The notes under the pieces were generated by a model that had not been told where the DNA came from, ran no database searches, and saw nothing but the letters and a program-made list of their open reading frames with translations. Shown piece after piece: positions 36,901 through 47,978 of a DNA stretch of 64,000 nucleotides. Position numbers and translations under genes: made by a program. The stretch covers positions 434,001-498,000 of the forward strand of contig JAGMVK010000024.1 in NCBI GenBank assembly GCA_020747065.1, read 5' to 3'. Source of the stretch: Cadophora sp. MPI-SDFR-AT-0126. Taxonomy: Eukaryota; Ascomycota; Leotiomycetes; Helotiales; Ploettnerulaceae. Position 1 is the stretch's first letter, and each line of letters starts with the position of its first letter.

Positions 36901-39900
36901 GGAAATATCTTCGTAGAACCTTCCACATTTAGGTTATTTAAACGCTATAGCTCCTTCTCTATTTAGCATTATCTTGTTAAAAAGAGCTCTCTCCTCTAGC
37001 TATAGCGAGTTACTAATATTAAGTCTTGATAACCTTTCTGAAGTAAGTCTAGAACCCTGGGGTAGACTTGAAAACTGAGGTAATAGAAGGTACTGAAATT
37101 TCCTATATTAGACTTATTACGTATCTCTCTTTCTTAATCTTCCGTACTAATCTTCTCTTCTACTGGGGATATTCCCTATTAGATCCGCTTTATTAACTAG
37201 CTGAACTTTCTTTACTTTTATTTTATATATTATACCGACTTAAGCTAAACGTGCTTATGAAGGCTTTCCGTAGTAAGGGTACTTAATATCAAGTTTTCCG
37301 TAATTTATAGTGAATAAAAATGTCGAATTAGGGTTAATAACTAGAGAGGGGTCTAATAGAGCTTCCTTAATAATGCTTTCTAGTATAAAATTTTAAAGAG
37401 TAGATTCCGGAATATAAAACTCCTTCTTAAGGAACTTAATAATTATCGTAAGCTCCGTTTCAGCTATAGGAGGTAAATTAGTACTTGGCTCGAGGGAGTT
37501 AAGGTCGGAGGTAGAAGTCCAAGTGTTGTCCCCCCTTTTAAAAAGCTTGCCCTTAAGCGTAGGAAAATCAAATTAAAAGTATTCTATTATTCTAACTGCT
37601 AAGCTCTCTTTATAATTAGCTATTCGTTTTCTGAGAACTTATCTTGGGTATTATACTTAGTGTCCTTATCTTAGTAGACTATTCCGATAGTGTATTACTT
37701 TTTTAAGGTTTCAGCGTCTTTAGCTTCTTCCGTAGTATTATTTGTCTTAATAGTAGTAATAAGATAAGAGTAAGAGTCCTATAAGTTAGCGAGTACTTTA
37801 CTATTATTATAGTTAGAAGGGTATTAAAACGTTAACTTAGATTTGCGGAAGAATAGAAATCCTAGGATAATTTTAATACTAGGAGTATCTATAATATAGA
37901 ACTTTATGTAGATAATATAATTTCCGATTGCTATAGAAATATTATTAGCGAACCTAAGGAATTAAGACCGGGTTCCAGTGATAGTTTTCAGGGCTATATT
38001 ATAGCTATTAGTAATAGCTAGCTTAAGCTTTACTGCTGCTTCTAGTATTATATAACTGACTTCGGCTCTAGTGTTTAGGGTAGTACGAATATCACTGATT
38101 ATTATACGTCCAGGTATAGTAACCACTAGTTTAAGTGTTAGAGAGTAGTAAGACTAAGTACTGTCTAAGCTAGTTTCAATAGGGTTAATACTGAATGCCT
38201 TCTTATAACAGATGCTTATTGAAGCGCTGTTAGCGCTAGCCTTATAAGTGCTTTATTAGTATTGTGAGAAGAGTTACTAAAGGTTAGTAAGAAAAGTAAG
38301 TAGAAGTAATCCGAGAAAAGGAATAGAACTAATTAATAAGAGTAAAATAGAGCGTGAAATAAGAAACTTAATAGATTAGGTGATTTAGGCCCGCTAGCTT
38401 TATTAGTAGATTTTAAGCTTTTAAATATAAAAGTACTACTTTAAGCCGCTCCCTATAATCCTCTATTTCTTTTCTGAAAGTAGTACCTATCAATAGCTCT
38501 TTATCTCTAGGGTAAGCTTATTATAAGGAGATATTTTCGGAAACGAAGCTTCTTCCTTTGAGTTGTAACCCCATAACTTAGCGTTCCCTTCCTCGTACTT
38601 ATCGATATTTATAAGAAGTAACTATAGTATAAGTCTTTATTAGAGAATATCGTCCGAGTCGATTAACGCCTCTAGTAACTATACTTTAGCTTCCTCTACC
38701 TATTATGCCTTTCTATACCTCTACATCAACTGATTAATAGTTCCGGTAGAAGGGTTTACTACTTTAGGAGGGTTAATTAATACTATTAACTCTCTTAGAG
38801 TAAGATTTCCGAGGATCTCTTTTAGGTTTAATAGCTTATCTAGTACATTCTCGTGCTTATAACTGTTCCGAAATAATACTTTGTATATACAGGGGTTCCT
38901 CGAACTTACCCCATGTAAGCTATACTTCGGAATTACCGAAGAAGGGGTTTAAGTAGGCCTTAATTCTTTTGCTATTTTATGAATAGAGGCTAATAGTATA
39001 GAAGGTTTTATAGTAGAGGGAGGTTTACTAAGGCTAATCTTTTTAGTATTCCGTTTAAGGATCTCTATAAGTGTTTTACGAGATTCCTTAGGGTTATTAA
39101 TATCTATAGTACCTAAGAAGTGAGTATCTCTTTAAGCTTTAGTAAACTATACTCCTTTAGTGATTTCTTTAGGGAATTTCAGTTGTCTATAAGTGGCGTA
39201 TACTTTAATCTGATCCTAGAGTTTAGCTTCTGTATTATAGAGTTGTTTCCGCGAAGCTATAGAGTGAGCTCTAGTCTTTACTGGCTATACTTAGAATTCC
39301 TTAGTATCTGAGTCTCCTTTAGTATACGTATAAAGGCTTTGAATTCTTGCTAGGGTATCCCTACTATAAACTTAGGCAAGGATATCTGAGGTATTAACTG
39401 GTCCTAAGTTAAGTTCAACTTCTAAGCTGTCTATAGAGTTATTATAGGTCGGCTCTTACGCTAGTACAGCCTGCACCTGTAAGTCGAGAAAATCCTTTTC
39501 CGCTTAAGCTCTCCTTACTAGATCAGGATTATATATAGTATTAAGTACTTTCTTTAGTACCTCTTATCTCCGGGGAATATCGCTGTTAGGGAATATTATA
39601 AGGTACTTCAACTTCCCCTCTTCCTAAGGGCTAATATAAATGTAGTTATTATTATCGGCTTCGTGAATTATCCCTAAACTGATAAATTTCTTATAGTTAT
39701 GGTATTAATTCATATATTAGTGGAAAGCTTGAGGTCTCATTCCCGGAAGGCGCTTATTATGGCACTATTTGTACCCTTTTTCGTTGTTGCCGTAGTGACC
39801 GGCGCTACGATTATAGCAGCTAGACCTGCTAGTGGGCTGACTCTCGCCTTACTGAATTAGGGCCTCCTTAGTAGTATACTTAGTGTACTAAATTAAGTTA

Positions 39901-40849
39901 ATCTTAAACGTTAACTAAGAGTCAGAGATTCGCTTAACTATTCCCTAAAGGATCTGGAGGTCCCTTAGCCCTTTAGTAATAATATCGAGGTTATGGTCCG
40001 ATACTTAAGTGGTATTATTCTTGATCTTCTGAATAGTCGGAATTAAGTCTTCGCTGACCGGAGCGGTAACCTGATTTAAGGAGCTAGGCCTTATAGTCTT
40101 AGAATCGTCTTAGAAAGCTCGTTGTATCTGAGTAGTAGGAGCGTTATCTTAGTAGGTGGTAAAGTCGGCCTAAAATCTAGTAGTATTACCTGCCTGAATT
40201 ATTAGTAGTACTAGCTTAGTGAAGTAATTAATATTTAAATACCCCGCGGAATCGTTACTAATACTCTGCTCCTTAACTAGCGTATTAATATCCTTAGTAA
40301 GAGAGATCCTAGCCTCTACTGCTTTAAATACTTTAGAGAACAGGGCTAGGTTATTAGTATTAAACTAGCCCTTGCCCTATTAAATTAATACCTCTATAGC
40401 TTTCTTTTTAAGGTATACTGGAAGTGTAAATAAGAATTGAAGTATAATTTACCTATCCGTAAGATCGCTCTTATTTTTGTAATTAATAGCGACTTCCTTA
40501 AACGCCTTGTAGAATCGATAGACTTCTATTAGGTCGGAGTCTGTTGCTTAAAGAAGTTGAAAGTCGTGAATAAGAGTATTAAGGTAGCTAATAGTATATA
40601 AGCGGTGATACGAATCGAGACTTTGATACTCCTTTTGAATTATAGTACTGAACTCCTTGAAGGTACCGGAGGCGTACCCCGGGAGCCTCTTGAGATTCTA
40701 TACTACAGAAGGTTTAGCGTACTTAATAACTCACTGCTTTATTTTATCCTCTAAAATAACTCTTCGACTCCTAAATAAGTGAACGAGGCTCTTGAGATAT
40801 TAAGTAGCTTCTCGCCTGTTGAAGTATAAAGCCCTGATACTACGAGCTA

Positions 40850-42683
40850 ACGTCCCACCCCCCCATTCCGGCCACCCCCCCATTCCGGCCACCTCGCTTA
40901 ACCTCACCGCTTCTTGTACCACTCTACTTCAACAATAATTAATTATCTTGATTCTTTATCGATTTTCTTGAAATTTGGAGTGATAATTGTTTTCATCATG
41001 AAGCCTCAATATACTGAGTATGACGTCAGGGCCGCTCTTAGAGAAGTGGCAAATAGCAAGTCTTTGCGGAAGGCATCGCTTGAGTGGGGTGTTCCAAGGT
41101 CTACCCTTATGGACCGCAACACAACGACTCAACTACATAGGGAGGCCGCTAGTCACTTACAAAAGCTACCTACGGTAGTGGAAAATCGATTGACCGATTG
41201 GATTTTGACTCAAGAGGCTCTTGGGCACGGAGTTACCCACGCACAGATACGAGTTTTTGGAGAGAGGCTTCTAGCCCTTCAAGGAGATCACCAAGAGCTT
41301 GGAAAACACTGGATGGCGCGATTTTTGGCTCGTAATCCTGTTCTGAAGACTAAGAGGCAAATATACGTCGATTCTGTACGTGTCAATAGCGCTCGTTCCG
41401 AAGTTATTAAGCCGTGGTTTCAAAAATTGGAGATTCCGGAAATCAAGGCAATTCCGGCCGCCCAACGATGGAATATGGACGAGACTGGCGTTATGGAAGG
41501 TTATGGTCTTAATGGCTATATCGTAGGGAGTACTGAGAAACGCAAGGTTCAAGGGAAACAGCCAGGCTCACGTACCTGGACGTCAATCATTGAGTGCATA
41601 TCCGCAACCGGCCTCTCTACGTTTCCAGCGGTAATTTACAAGGGAAAATCGGTCTAACAACAATGGTTTCCGGCTTAATTAGATATATTCAGTTAATGGT
41701 ACTTTACGGTAACCGATAATAGGTGGACAACTGATTAGACGGCTCTGGAGTAGCTGGAAAAGGTCTTTATCCCTCAGACTCAACCACGTGACCATTCAGC
41801 CAGACTTCTTATTCTAGACGGCCACGGAAGCTATGAGACTACAGATTTCCTTTGGAGGTGCCTTGAGCATAATATATACCTTCTTTTCTTACCGGTATAT
41901 ACGTCACACGTCTTGCAACCTCTTGATTTAACGGTTTTTTCTGTCTTGAAGCGTGCCTACCGGAAAGAGCTTCAAAAATTGAGTTTAATGATCGATTCTA
42001 CACTAATTGGCAGGCGCAATTTCCTTATCTGCTACCAGAAGGCACATCTAGAAGCTTTTAGCCCTTCTAATATCAAGGCTGGGTGGAGGACTGCAGGTCT
42101 GTGGCCGGTTTCTATGGCAAAGCCTTTGATGAGCCTATTATTGTTGGAAAACAGTAATAAATCGATCGATCTACTTCCACTAAAGCCTTAGGAGACGCCA
42201 ATACTACCTCTGGAGGTTTCCGATACTTCAATTAAGGTACAGACGCTAAAGGGCTGGAAAGAGCTATATAGACAAATCCGTACTTTGGCTAGCGGGTTAC
42301 ATGACCAACTTCCAGAGAAGCGTATACTCTTCAGGAAGGTTATCAAGGGAATTGATGAGAGGGATTACGAATTAGGGAAGGCAAATATGAGGGTTAAAGA
42401 GTTGGAGGAACGAATAGAGCAAATTCGGCTAAGAAAAAAGAGGAAAGTCTTGACCAGTCTAAATTCCCGATTTGCGATAACACGTGCTATTAGAGAGGCT
42501 TAAATCGCAGCTGGAGAGGCTTAAATTGAACCTGTAGAATCAGAATCAGAGGGAGATTCAGAATCTACAATATCATGTATAGAAGTTGACGTAGAATAGA
42601 GTTATTAAGTCTTGAATAGGAAGTGCTGAAATTAAGCGAGGTGGCCGGAATGGGGGGGTGGCCGGAATGGGGGGGTGGGACGT
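40850..42683 (+). mobile_element. pogo/Fot1-type DNA transposon inserted in the gypsy element
   Basis: 1834 bp bounded by perfect terminal inverted repeats of about 52 bp. They start ACGTCCCACC and hold two copies of ATTCCGGCCACC separated by a run of seven C. TA flanks both ends (40848-40849 and 42684-42685). The single transposase frame is listed separately. The perfect ends show that the insertion is younger than most changes in the surrounding gypsy element. Confidence 0.9.
40998..42599 (+). pseudogene. pogo/Fot1-type DDE_1 transposase with premature stops
   Basis: One frame of 533 codons from the ATG at 40998. It encodes an N-terminal psq-type helix-turn-helix (EYDVRAALREVANSKSLRKA), a CENPB-type DNA-binding region (residues about 55-115) and the DDE_1 catalytic domain. 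The first Asp is in WNMDETGVMEG and the second in LILDGHGSYET. The third lies in the segment after LPVYTSHVLQPLDL. The C-terminus is a charged coiled coil followed by an E/S-rich tail. In-frame stops lie at 41655, 41676, 41694, 41736, 41751, 42189, 42501 and 42522, all TAA or TAG as expected from C-to-T or G-to-A changes. Five of them cluster within 100 bp. The copy cannot make full-length transposase. Confidence 0.88.
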
Positions 42684-43867
42684 TAGTAGTATAAGTTACT
42701 AAATGTTAATCCACTGCTTAGTGTCTTGGAGGTAGCCTTTATCTCCTACTTTAGAAGGGGTCTTAGCTCCTTCGGATAGCCCTAAGCTACTTGAAGTAAC
42801 ACTGGCTTTACCCTTATCTTCCGAGACGTTAGGCTTTAACAAGCCTGTATCAGCGGTTAGTCCTACCTATAAGGTATCCACTAAAGCGCCTAAGGGAGTT
42901 CCGGCTTTAGGGCTACTAGAGCCTGTTACCTTCTTCTCTTTAGGGCTAGTATTTCCAGTGTTATTTACCGGTATAGTATTAGGTTTACTAGCTAGTGTTA
43001 TTATGTGAGGTTTATATGTATGAAATAAAGTATAATAATAATTCCAGAAGGTAAAGAAATATAAGTGTTCTATAGAATAGAAGAAAACAGCGGTAAAGGT
43101 AATTATAAAAGACTTAATCCTCCTAGATAGCGCTTAGGTAGACCTTCCCTAGGTATACTAGTCCCTAGATAAAGCTCCCTAAGAACCCCCTAGGTAGAAT
43201 TCCTTTAACTATCTCTTTTGAAATAAGTGAAGACTTAGTATAGAAAAGATAAAGGAAATATAGTTTATAAATAAGCGTCTGAAACAGAAGATTAAATTAA
43301 CTAAATAAAACTTATAATAATAAGATACTAAGATAGAAATTTTCGTTTTAGCACGTAAAAACCTGAGGGTTCTAAGCTAAAAATAGTAAAGTAAAGATAA
43401 ACGCTCTAACACTTAAGTATTTCAGGCTTAAGATACTTATACGATTCCGTCTCTCTTGATACTCGTAGGCTTTTAAGCTCTAGTAAGGAGCTAATTAATT
43501 TCCGTCGGAGCCGGTAGTTTCCTTATCTTAAGTGAGTCTCAGGTCCTTAAAGAGGCGTTAAATAAAATAGGTAGTAGTAGTAAAGTTCCTGTAAGAAGAG
43601 GTAGTATTTTTCCAGTACTTCGAGATTCCCCTCTCTCATAGGGTAAGTCTGTTATTCTAGTATAACCTCTTGATATTATAGCTGTCGCTGCTATATCTAT
43701 TATTATGTCGAGGCCTATAAGAGGGCTAACTGAATAGTTCCTGTAGTTGTATATTTGGCGTCTCTGAACCTTAAGAATTCTGAATTAGTATAAGGGACAC
43801 TTTATTATACTTACTTAAACACCTTATATACTCTGAATATTCCCTGCGTCGATCACTAAAATACATA

Positions 43868-44141
43868 TGGAGGGGAGAACCCTAATCCCTCACACGATAA
43901 GAGGGTAGTAAATGTAAGGTACATAAGGTGTAAGGTTCAAGAAATAACAGATAGACGAAATTAAAAGATATTATATATCTAAAGAGTACGAATTATTAAT
44001 TAGAGAAAGAAGTATAAATCCTATTAGAAGGAAAAGTGCTATTATTAATAATAAGATCTCTTAAAGAAGGTCTTAACTTAAGTATAATACGGAGTATATT
44101 AGTTAGGTGATAAAAGTTTTACCGAGCCAATCCTTACCACA
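43868..44141 (-). repeat. gypsy LTR (5' LTR of the minus-strand element)
   Basis: 274 bp, TG...CA ends, collinear with 30706-30979. It is followed at 44142 by ATAGTA, matching the bases before the other LTR. Confidence 0.85.
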
Positions 44142-44806
44142 ATAGTATAGAAAATCTATGTATTTCTAAAAAAGGGTAAGAAATACCAGACTATATACTA
44201 TCTCTAAAACGCCACCGAATCGCCTCCGCAAGTGATCCTACCCCCTATTCTAGCTGAGACATATCCTGTATAAGCCTGTGGACCAACAGTATAAATAAGA
44301 ACCTAAAGATTATAGTCTAAGGAGCCTTTTAGAATACTAGGAGAAGTAACCTCTATATAATAGATCGGGATTTTAAGTCGAAGAAATATAGGTACTCGGC
44401 AGAGAGCTACTTAGAGGTTCTGAACGCAGAAGTAACCTCTATTTTCAAGTAATTAGACCCTAGGTACGAGTTTATACAAGATAATACTTTGATTCATATA
44501 GCATAAAAAATTAGAGACTAGTTTAAGCTTAAAACTATTCGTTTAATAGTATATTAGCCTCCTTACTCACCTAATCTTAATCTAATCAAGTATATCTAGT
44601 AACTATTAAAAGTCAGAGTATTTAAAATATTCCCTAATATTATAAAAGACAAATCTAAAGCAGAATATACTCAGTAAAGATTAGAATCTTATTTGTAAGC
44701 TGCGTAGGATACTTTAGATCAGTTATTATTTAATAATTTAGGTACGAGTATACCTGCAAGAATTAAGACTTGCATTAAGGCAAATAGGTAGCACACAAAA
44801 TATTAA
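44142..44806 (+). pseudogene. Tc1-like transposase, C-terminal part (RIP-mutated)
   Basis: The plus strand continues the transposase interrupted at 30705. The second Asp context is lost in stops. The third site is clear (PPYSPNLNLIKYI for PPYSPDLNPIEYIW), and the C-terminus reads ARIKTCIKANR...HTKY with a stop at 44804-44806. Most lesions are W-to-stop, Q-to-stop or D-to-N. Confidence 0.75.
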
Positions 44807-44995
44807 AAGGTCCATGCAAAAGAAATCGCTCAAAATTAATACAGTAAAAAGAGGAGATTGCGATAATCAATTTAGTATATTCAGAGTTAGATTTCTATTA
44901 GTAGTTATTCTGTAATTATCAAGTTATGTATTAAGGGGAAATGTTAATTTTAGAGATCTCGCTTAAGTGTCTAATATCAGTTGCCTAGTACTGTA

Positions 44996-47166
44996 CCAGA
45001 GCCATGATGACAACACCAGAGAGATTGTCCACCCTGGGAAAGAGTATGGGGTAGCGAGGTCCAGTAAGCTCATCACAGTAAGTCCATCATTCGGGACGGG
45101 AAGCCAGTCACGATCGCTGATCAGTGATGACGCGCTTCGGAGAATGGACGGGAGTTGAGTGGAAACGAGACGTATCGCTCGTTTGAAAATCTTGAAATCT
45201 AGAGAACCCTGCAAGAACTCCGATGACAGAAGCGAGGTTTCTTTACGGAGGCCGTAAGTATGGGAGATGGAGAAGCTGGAGAAGCTCCAGAAGCGATAGA
45301 CACACAGGAGCGTCAGCGCGAGACACCATCTGTGCCCGCGCGCCGGACTGAACAGGACCGGTGGACGGGACTAGATAGGATATCGGACTGAAGCGAGCAA
45401 GTCAGGAAGTCAAAGAGAAGCGACTGCCTGAGACAACTTGTCACGTTGGCCATGTGGCTAAACCGAGGTTGAGGAGGATGAACTCATGTACATCCAAGCG
45501 CTAGTGGACTCTGGAGCTACAAACACCAGGGGGCAACATGAAGTCTGCATGAGACCAAATGCCGAGGTATCGAAAACAATCGAAAGCCGACCTGTTCCTG
45601 CGAGAATGTGATTCAATGACGAGTCTCTTCAGAGATCTGAGAGGCGCAGATAGCCGTCGAGGCAGACCAAAAAGTAAAATATCCCTATGCCGTACCAATG
45701 GAATCAACAGAACAACGAGGAATCAACAGCCCAAGAATATGAAACAGAGCTAGACAGAATAAAAAGGTAGCAGCATCAGGTGGTGCAGCGGTGAGTCGGG
45801 CTTCTCAGACAAGTAAGAAGATATCAATGGAGTACCCGAAATCCTAAGTTCAAATATACGCTAGAGTCGTTTTGATACACGCAAAACGGTACCTGGCATG
45901 ACATGGCATACCAGGGAACGATTCATGTCCTGAGAATCGAGCCAGGGCACGCACCGTTTAGCTATACGGGCGAGGGTGACTGGACAAGCTCTCCTTAGAT
46001 CGATCGGAATGAAGGTTTGTGGCTCAGAACGAGGGAGGGGGCAGAAGTCGGGATCCGGACGCGTGGGTTTGAGCTGGGGGGTTGTTGGCGTGATGCAGCC
46101 GCACGAAGGGACTCTCGACCTGCAGGGCTCCGTCATCTGAAGAGCGGTCAGAATTTCGTTGGTGAGGTAGAGCGAAGCGAAGCGACGTGGGGTACATACA
46201 GTGAAAAAACCCTTCGGAGAAGAGTGAGTATCTGTGAGAAGGTAACACAGCCTGCAGGGCAAGATGGGATGAGCGGGGTAAACTGCTGTGGCTACTAGCA
46301 ATGGCTGTTGTCACTGGGAGTGATACCCATGAAAGGCTTGAAGAGAGAAGATGTCAAAGTAGCCGAGTTCTCAATGAGAGGCAAGTGGCTGGGTGTTGAT
46401 GATTGGAATACATGGGCCTAGACAGAGTGGGGAACGGGAACCAACATACGATATTTTCTCCTGCCACCCAACCCATACATACTCAGTGAAGGATGTCTCC
46501 TGTATGCTGGGAATCAACTCATACCCTATGACCGATGTCTTCTATTCCGGGAACCAACTCATATCCTACGAACAACATCTTCCCTCCCCTGTACCAGGCT
46601 ACAAACGACGATGCCCACATAAAACCAGCGTGGAGAACATCTACCCTCAGGGCAGAAGACAAGAAATGAAAGAAAGTAAAGCAAAGCAACCTATCTACTT
46701 ACACGCAATATCGTGATAAGGGCAACTCTAAATGAAATCTCCACATACTCGCTCGTGATTCACGACTTCGTGCGCGGAGAAATCTGCGCTAGTCAAATAA
46801 ACAAACAGCCGAACAAACCAGAGTGACCCACCGCACGATCATCTAAGTTTAGATCGATGAGCGAGTTCCTCCTCCACATCCTCGACATTCATTGGCAGTT
46901 ATTCCGCTCATCGACGGAAGGTGGACGGTGGGGGATCGATCTCCCGCGTCGTCCCCTCTATCCTAGGCAATTGGCAGAGCAAACGGATTAAGGAGCACAC
47001 GGAAACTCTGCTAATGGGCCGTTCTGCCAGATCCATCCTCTTCATATAAAGTCTCCTGTATTGCACCGCCTTACCTTCACTCGCAAATCATCGTTCCTCC
47101 TCAAGTCCTCATTCCTCCTCAAACCCTCATCTCAAAACACCTGGAACTCGAATCAATTCATTCAAA
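44996..47166. other. GC-normal region without a recognised gene
   Basis: About 2.2 kb to the right of the stack, not RIP-like. It contains a scrap resembling a retroelement protease (45462-45606) and two tRNA-like A/B box pairs (45780-45990). No frame gives a convincing protein. A TATA-like CATATAAAG at about 47043 lies roughly 120 bp upstream of the gene at 47167. Confidence 0.5.
45462..45606 (+). pseudogene. retroelement aspartic-protease-like scrap
   Basis: A short open frame contains ELMYIQALVDSGATNT. That is the pattern of the retropepsin active site (hydrophobic-xx-hydrophobic-D-S/T-G-A) in gag-pol polyproteins. The preceding codons are acidic and a stop lies at 45459. No other pol domain follows. 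Chance similarity is possible because the match is short. Confidence 0.4.
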
Positions 47167-47978
47167 ATGCCTCGAAGAAAGCGGCACCAATCTCATTACC
47201 CCTCGTCGAGCTCCCACCAGATGGGAGCACCAACACCCCAAAAAAAAAGCCGGGCGACTGAAACGCCTGTCCAGCAAGAAACATCACAAAATCCCGCATC
47301 TCCACCACCATCATCTCCACCTTCGGTGATGTCACAACAACAAGGAATCGGTGATTCTCATCCGCTGTCGCCTCTCCACCCCGGCGGTAACACCCTTGGT
47401 GGTAGTGGTGGTGGTAACAACAACCTTGACGAATGCCGCCAACCCATCCTCCGCATGTTGGACGCGCTCAAGTCAGCCTTCCCAGACACATACATCCCGA
47501 ACTGGGCCACAGCAGACGACCCAGCAGAGCTCTGCAGTCGGTTGTGTAAGCTAAGTAGTTACCCCGAACTCCATGCTGTGGAAATCTGGGTTGTGCCGTC
47601 TACTCCTGTCACGACACCAATGATCACCTCATTGTGGGAGCGTAGTCTGCCATTGGTAAGTTCGAACACGCCCTTCGAAGCCTGCCTACCTACCTGCCTG
47701 CCTGTTATCCCTCTCCCTTTCCCTCTCTCTCCCTCTCTGTCTCTCTCTCTCTCTCTCCCTCTAACATATCATGATAGGCTCGCCTCTCAGCAGCCGAAGA
47801 ACTGTTAAACTTCGAGGCAGATGATCAAGGGAGAGATTGCACAAGAGATATCGGGATAAAAGGGAAAAAAAAGGGACACATCAGGGAGGAAAAGAATTGT
47901 TTGAGCGAGAGAGATGCAATAGGTGAAAAAGTTTTGCGGTGGATTTTTCGATTTGGACTCGATTCATTTGTATGGTAA
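47167..47978 (+). CDS. two-exon protein of unknown function
   Basis: Exons 47167-47655 and 47778-47978 join in phase 0 to give 229 aa. The 122-nt intron has a GTAAGT donor, a long CT-rich tract, CTAAC and an ATAG acceptor. The N-terminal 95 residues are low-complexity P/S/Q/G-rich with a basic start (MPRRKRHQ). Residues about 100-185 are a helical region (LDECRQPILRMLDALKSAF and LARLSAAEELLNFEADDQ across the splice). A basic tail ends FGLDSFVW. No family is recognised. The stop TAA is made of the TA target duplication plus the first base of the 800-bp element at 47978, and the same TAA would exist without the insertion. The insertion therefore changes only the 3' untranslated region. Confidence 0.6.

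Larger units (their letters stand above)
30706..44141 (-). mobile_element. Ty3/gypsy LTR retrotransposon, RIP-mutated and interrupted
   Basis: Two 274-bp LTRs bound the element, each starting TGGAGG and ending CCACA. ATAGTA lies next to each outer end and is the likely target duplication. The minus strand reads gag (zinc knuckle CYNRSAGHYGNN near 39770), protease (TTLNTRAEVSYI near 38080) and reverse transcriptase (36300-36950; PYRNTxFLVKKKEPGKYKLIN, with FLNNIG for FLDDIG). RNase H follows (about 35450-35850; LETDANILV, HIKGSTYTTVDSLSRRP), then integrase (about 34480-35150; KARILRSYYNDSSYKGR and the core EEPLFPIASNGLIEK). A purine run (AAAGGGGGGGACGCA on the minus strand) next to 30979 fits a polypurine tract. 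Without the pogo insertion the element is about 11.6 kb, long for gypsy. Stops are mostly Q/W-to-stop. Confidence 0.85.
22557..44993 (+). mobile_element. Tc1-like element hosting a nested retrotransposon stack
   Basis: The left end (22557-22578) and the reverse complement of the right end (44972-44993) share CAGTAC and GCAACTGATATTA, with three mismatches between these blocks over 22 bp. TA lies immediately outside each end (22555-22556, 44994-44995), as expected of a Tc1/mariner target duplication. A second subterminal block (AAGCGAGA) is also shared. The transposase is on the plus strand in two parts, near 22850-23455 and 44142-44806, heavily RIP-mutated. Between them lie copia and gypsy retroelements. 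I infer a Tc1-like insertion of roughly 1.8 kb that was later invaded. Confidence 0.7.

Noticed and set aside
39120..39311. 63-aa plus-strand frame inside the gypsy element
   Set aside because: Antisense to the RIP-mutated gag-protease region; low-complexity S/F/L composition.
46017..46314. Overlapping frames of about 93-96 aa on both strands
   Set aside because: Composition is not protein-like and neither has a domain, an intron partner or a plausible continuation.
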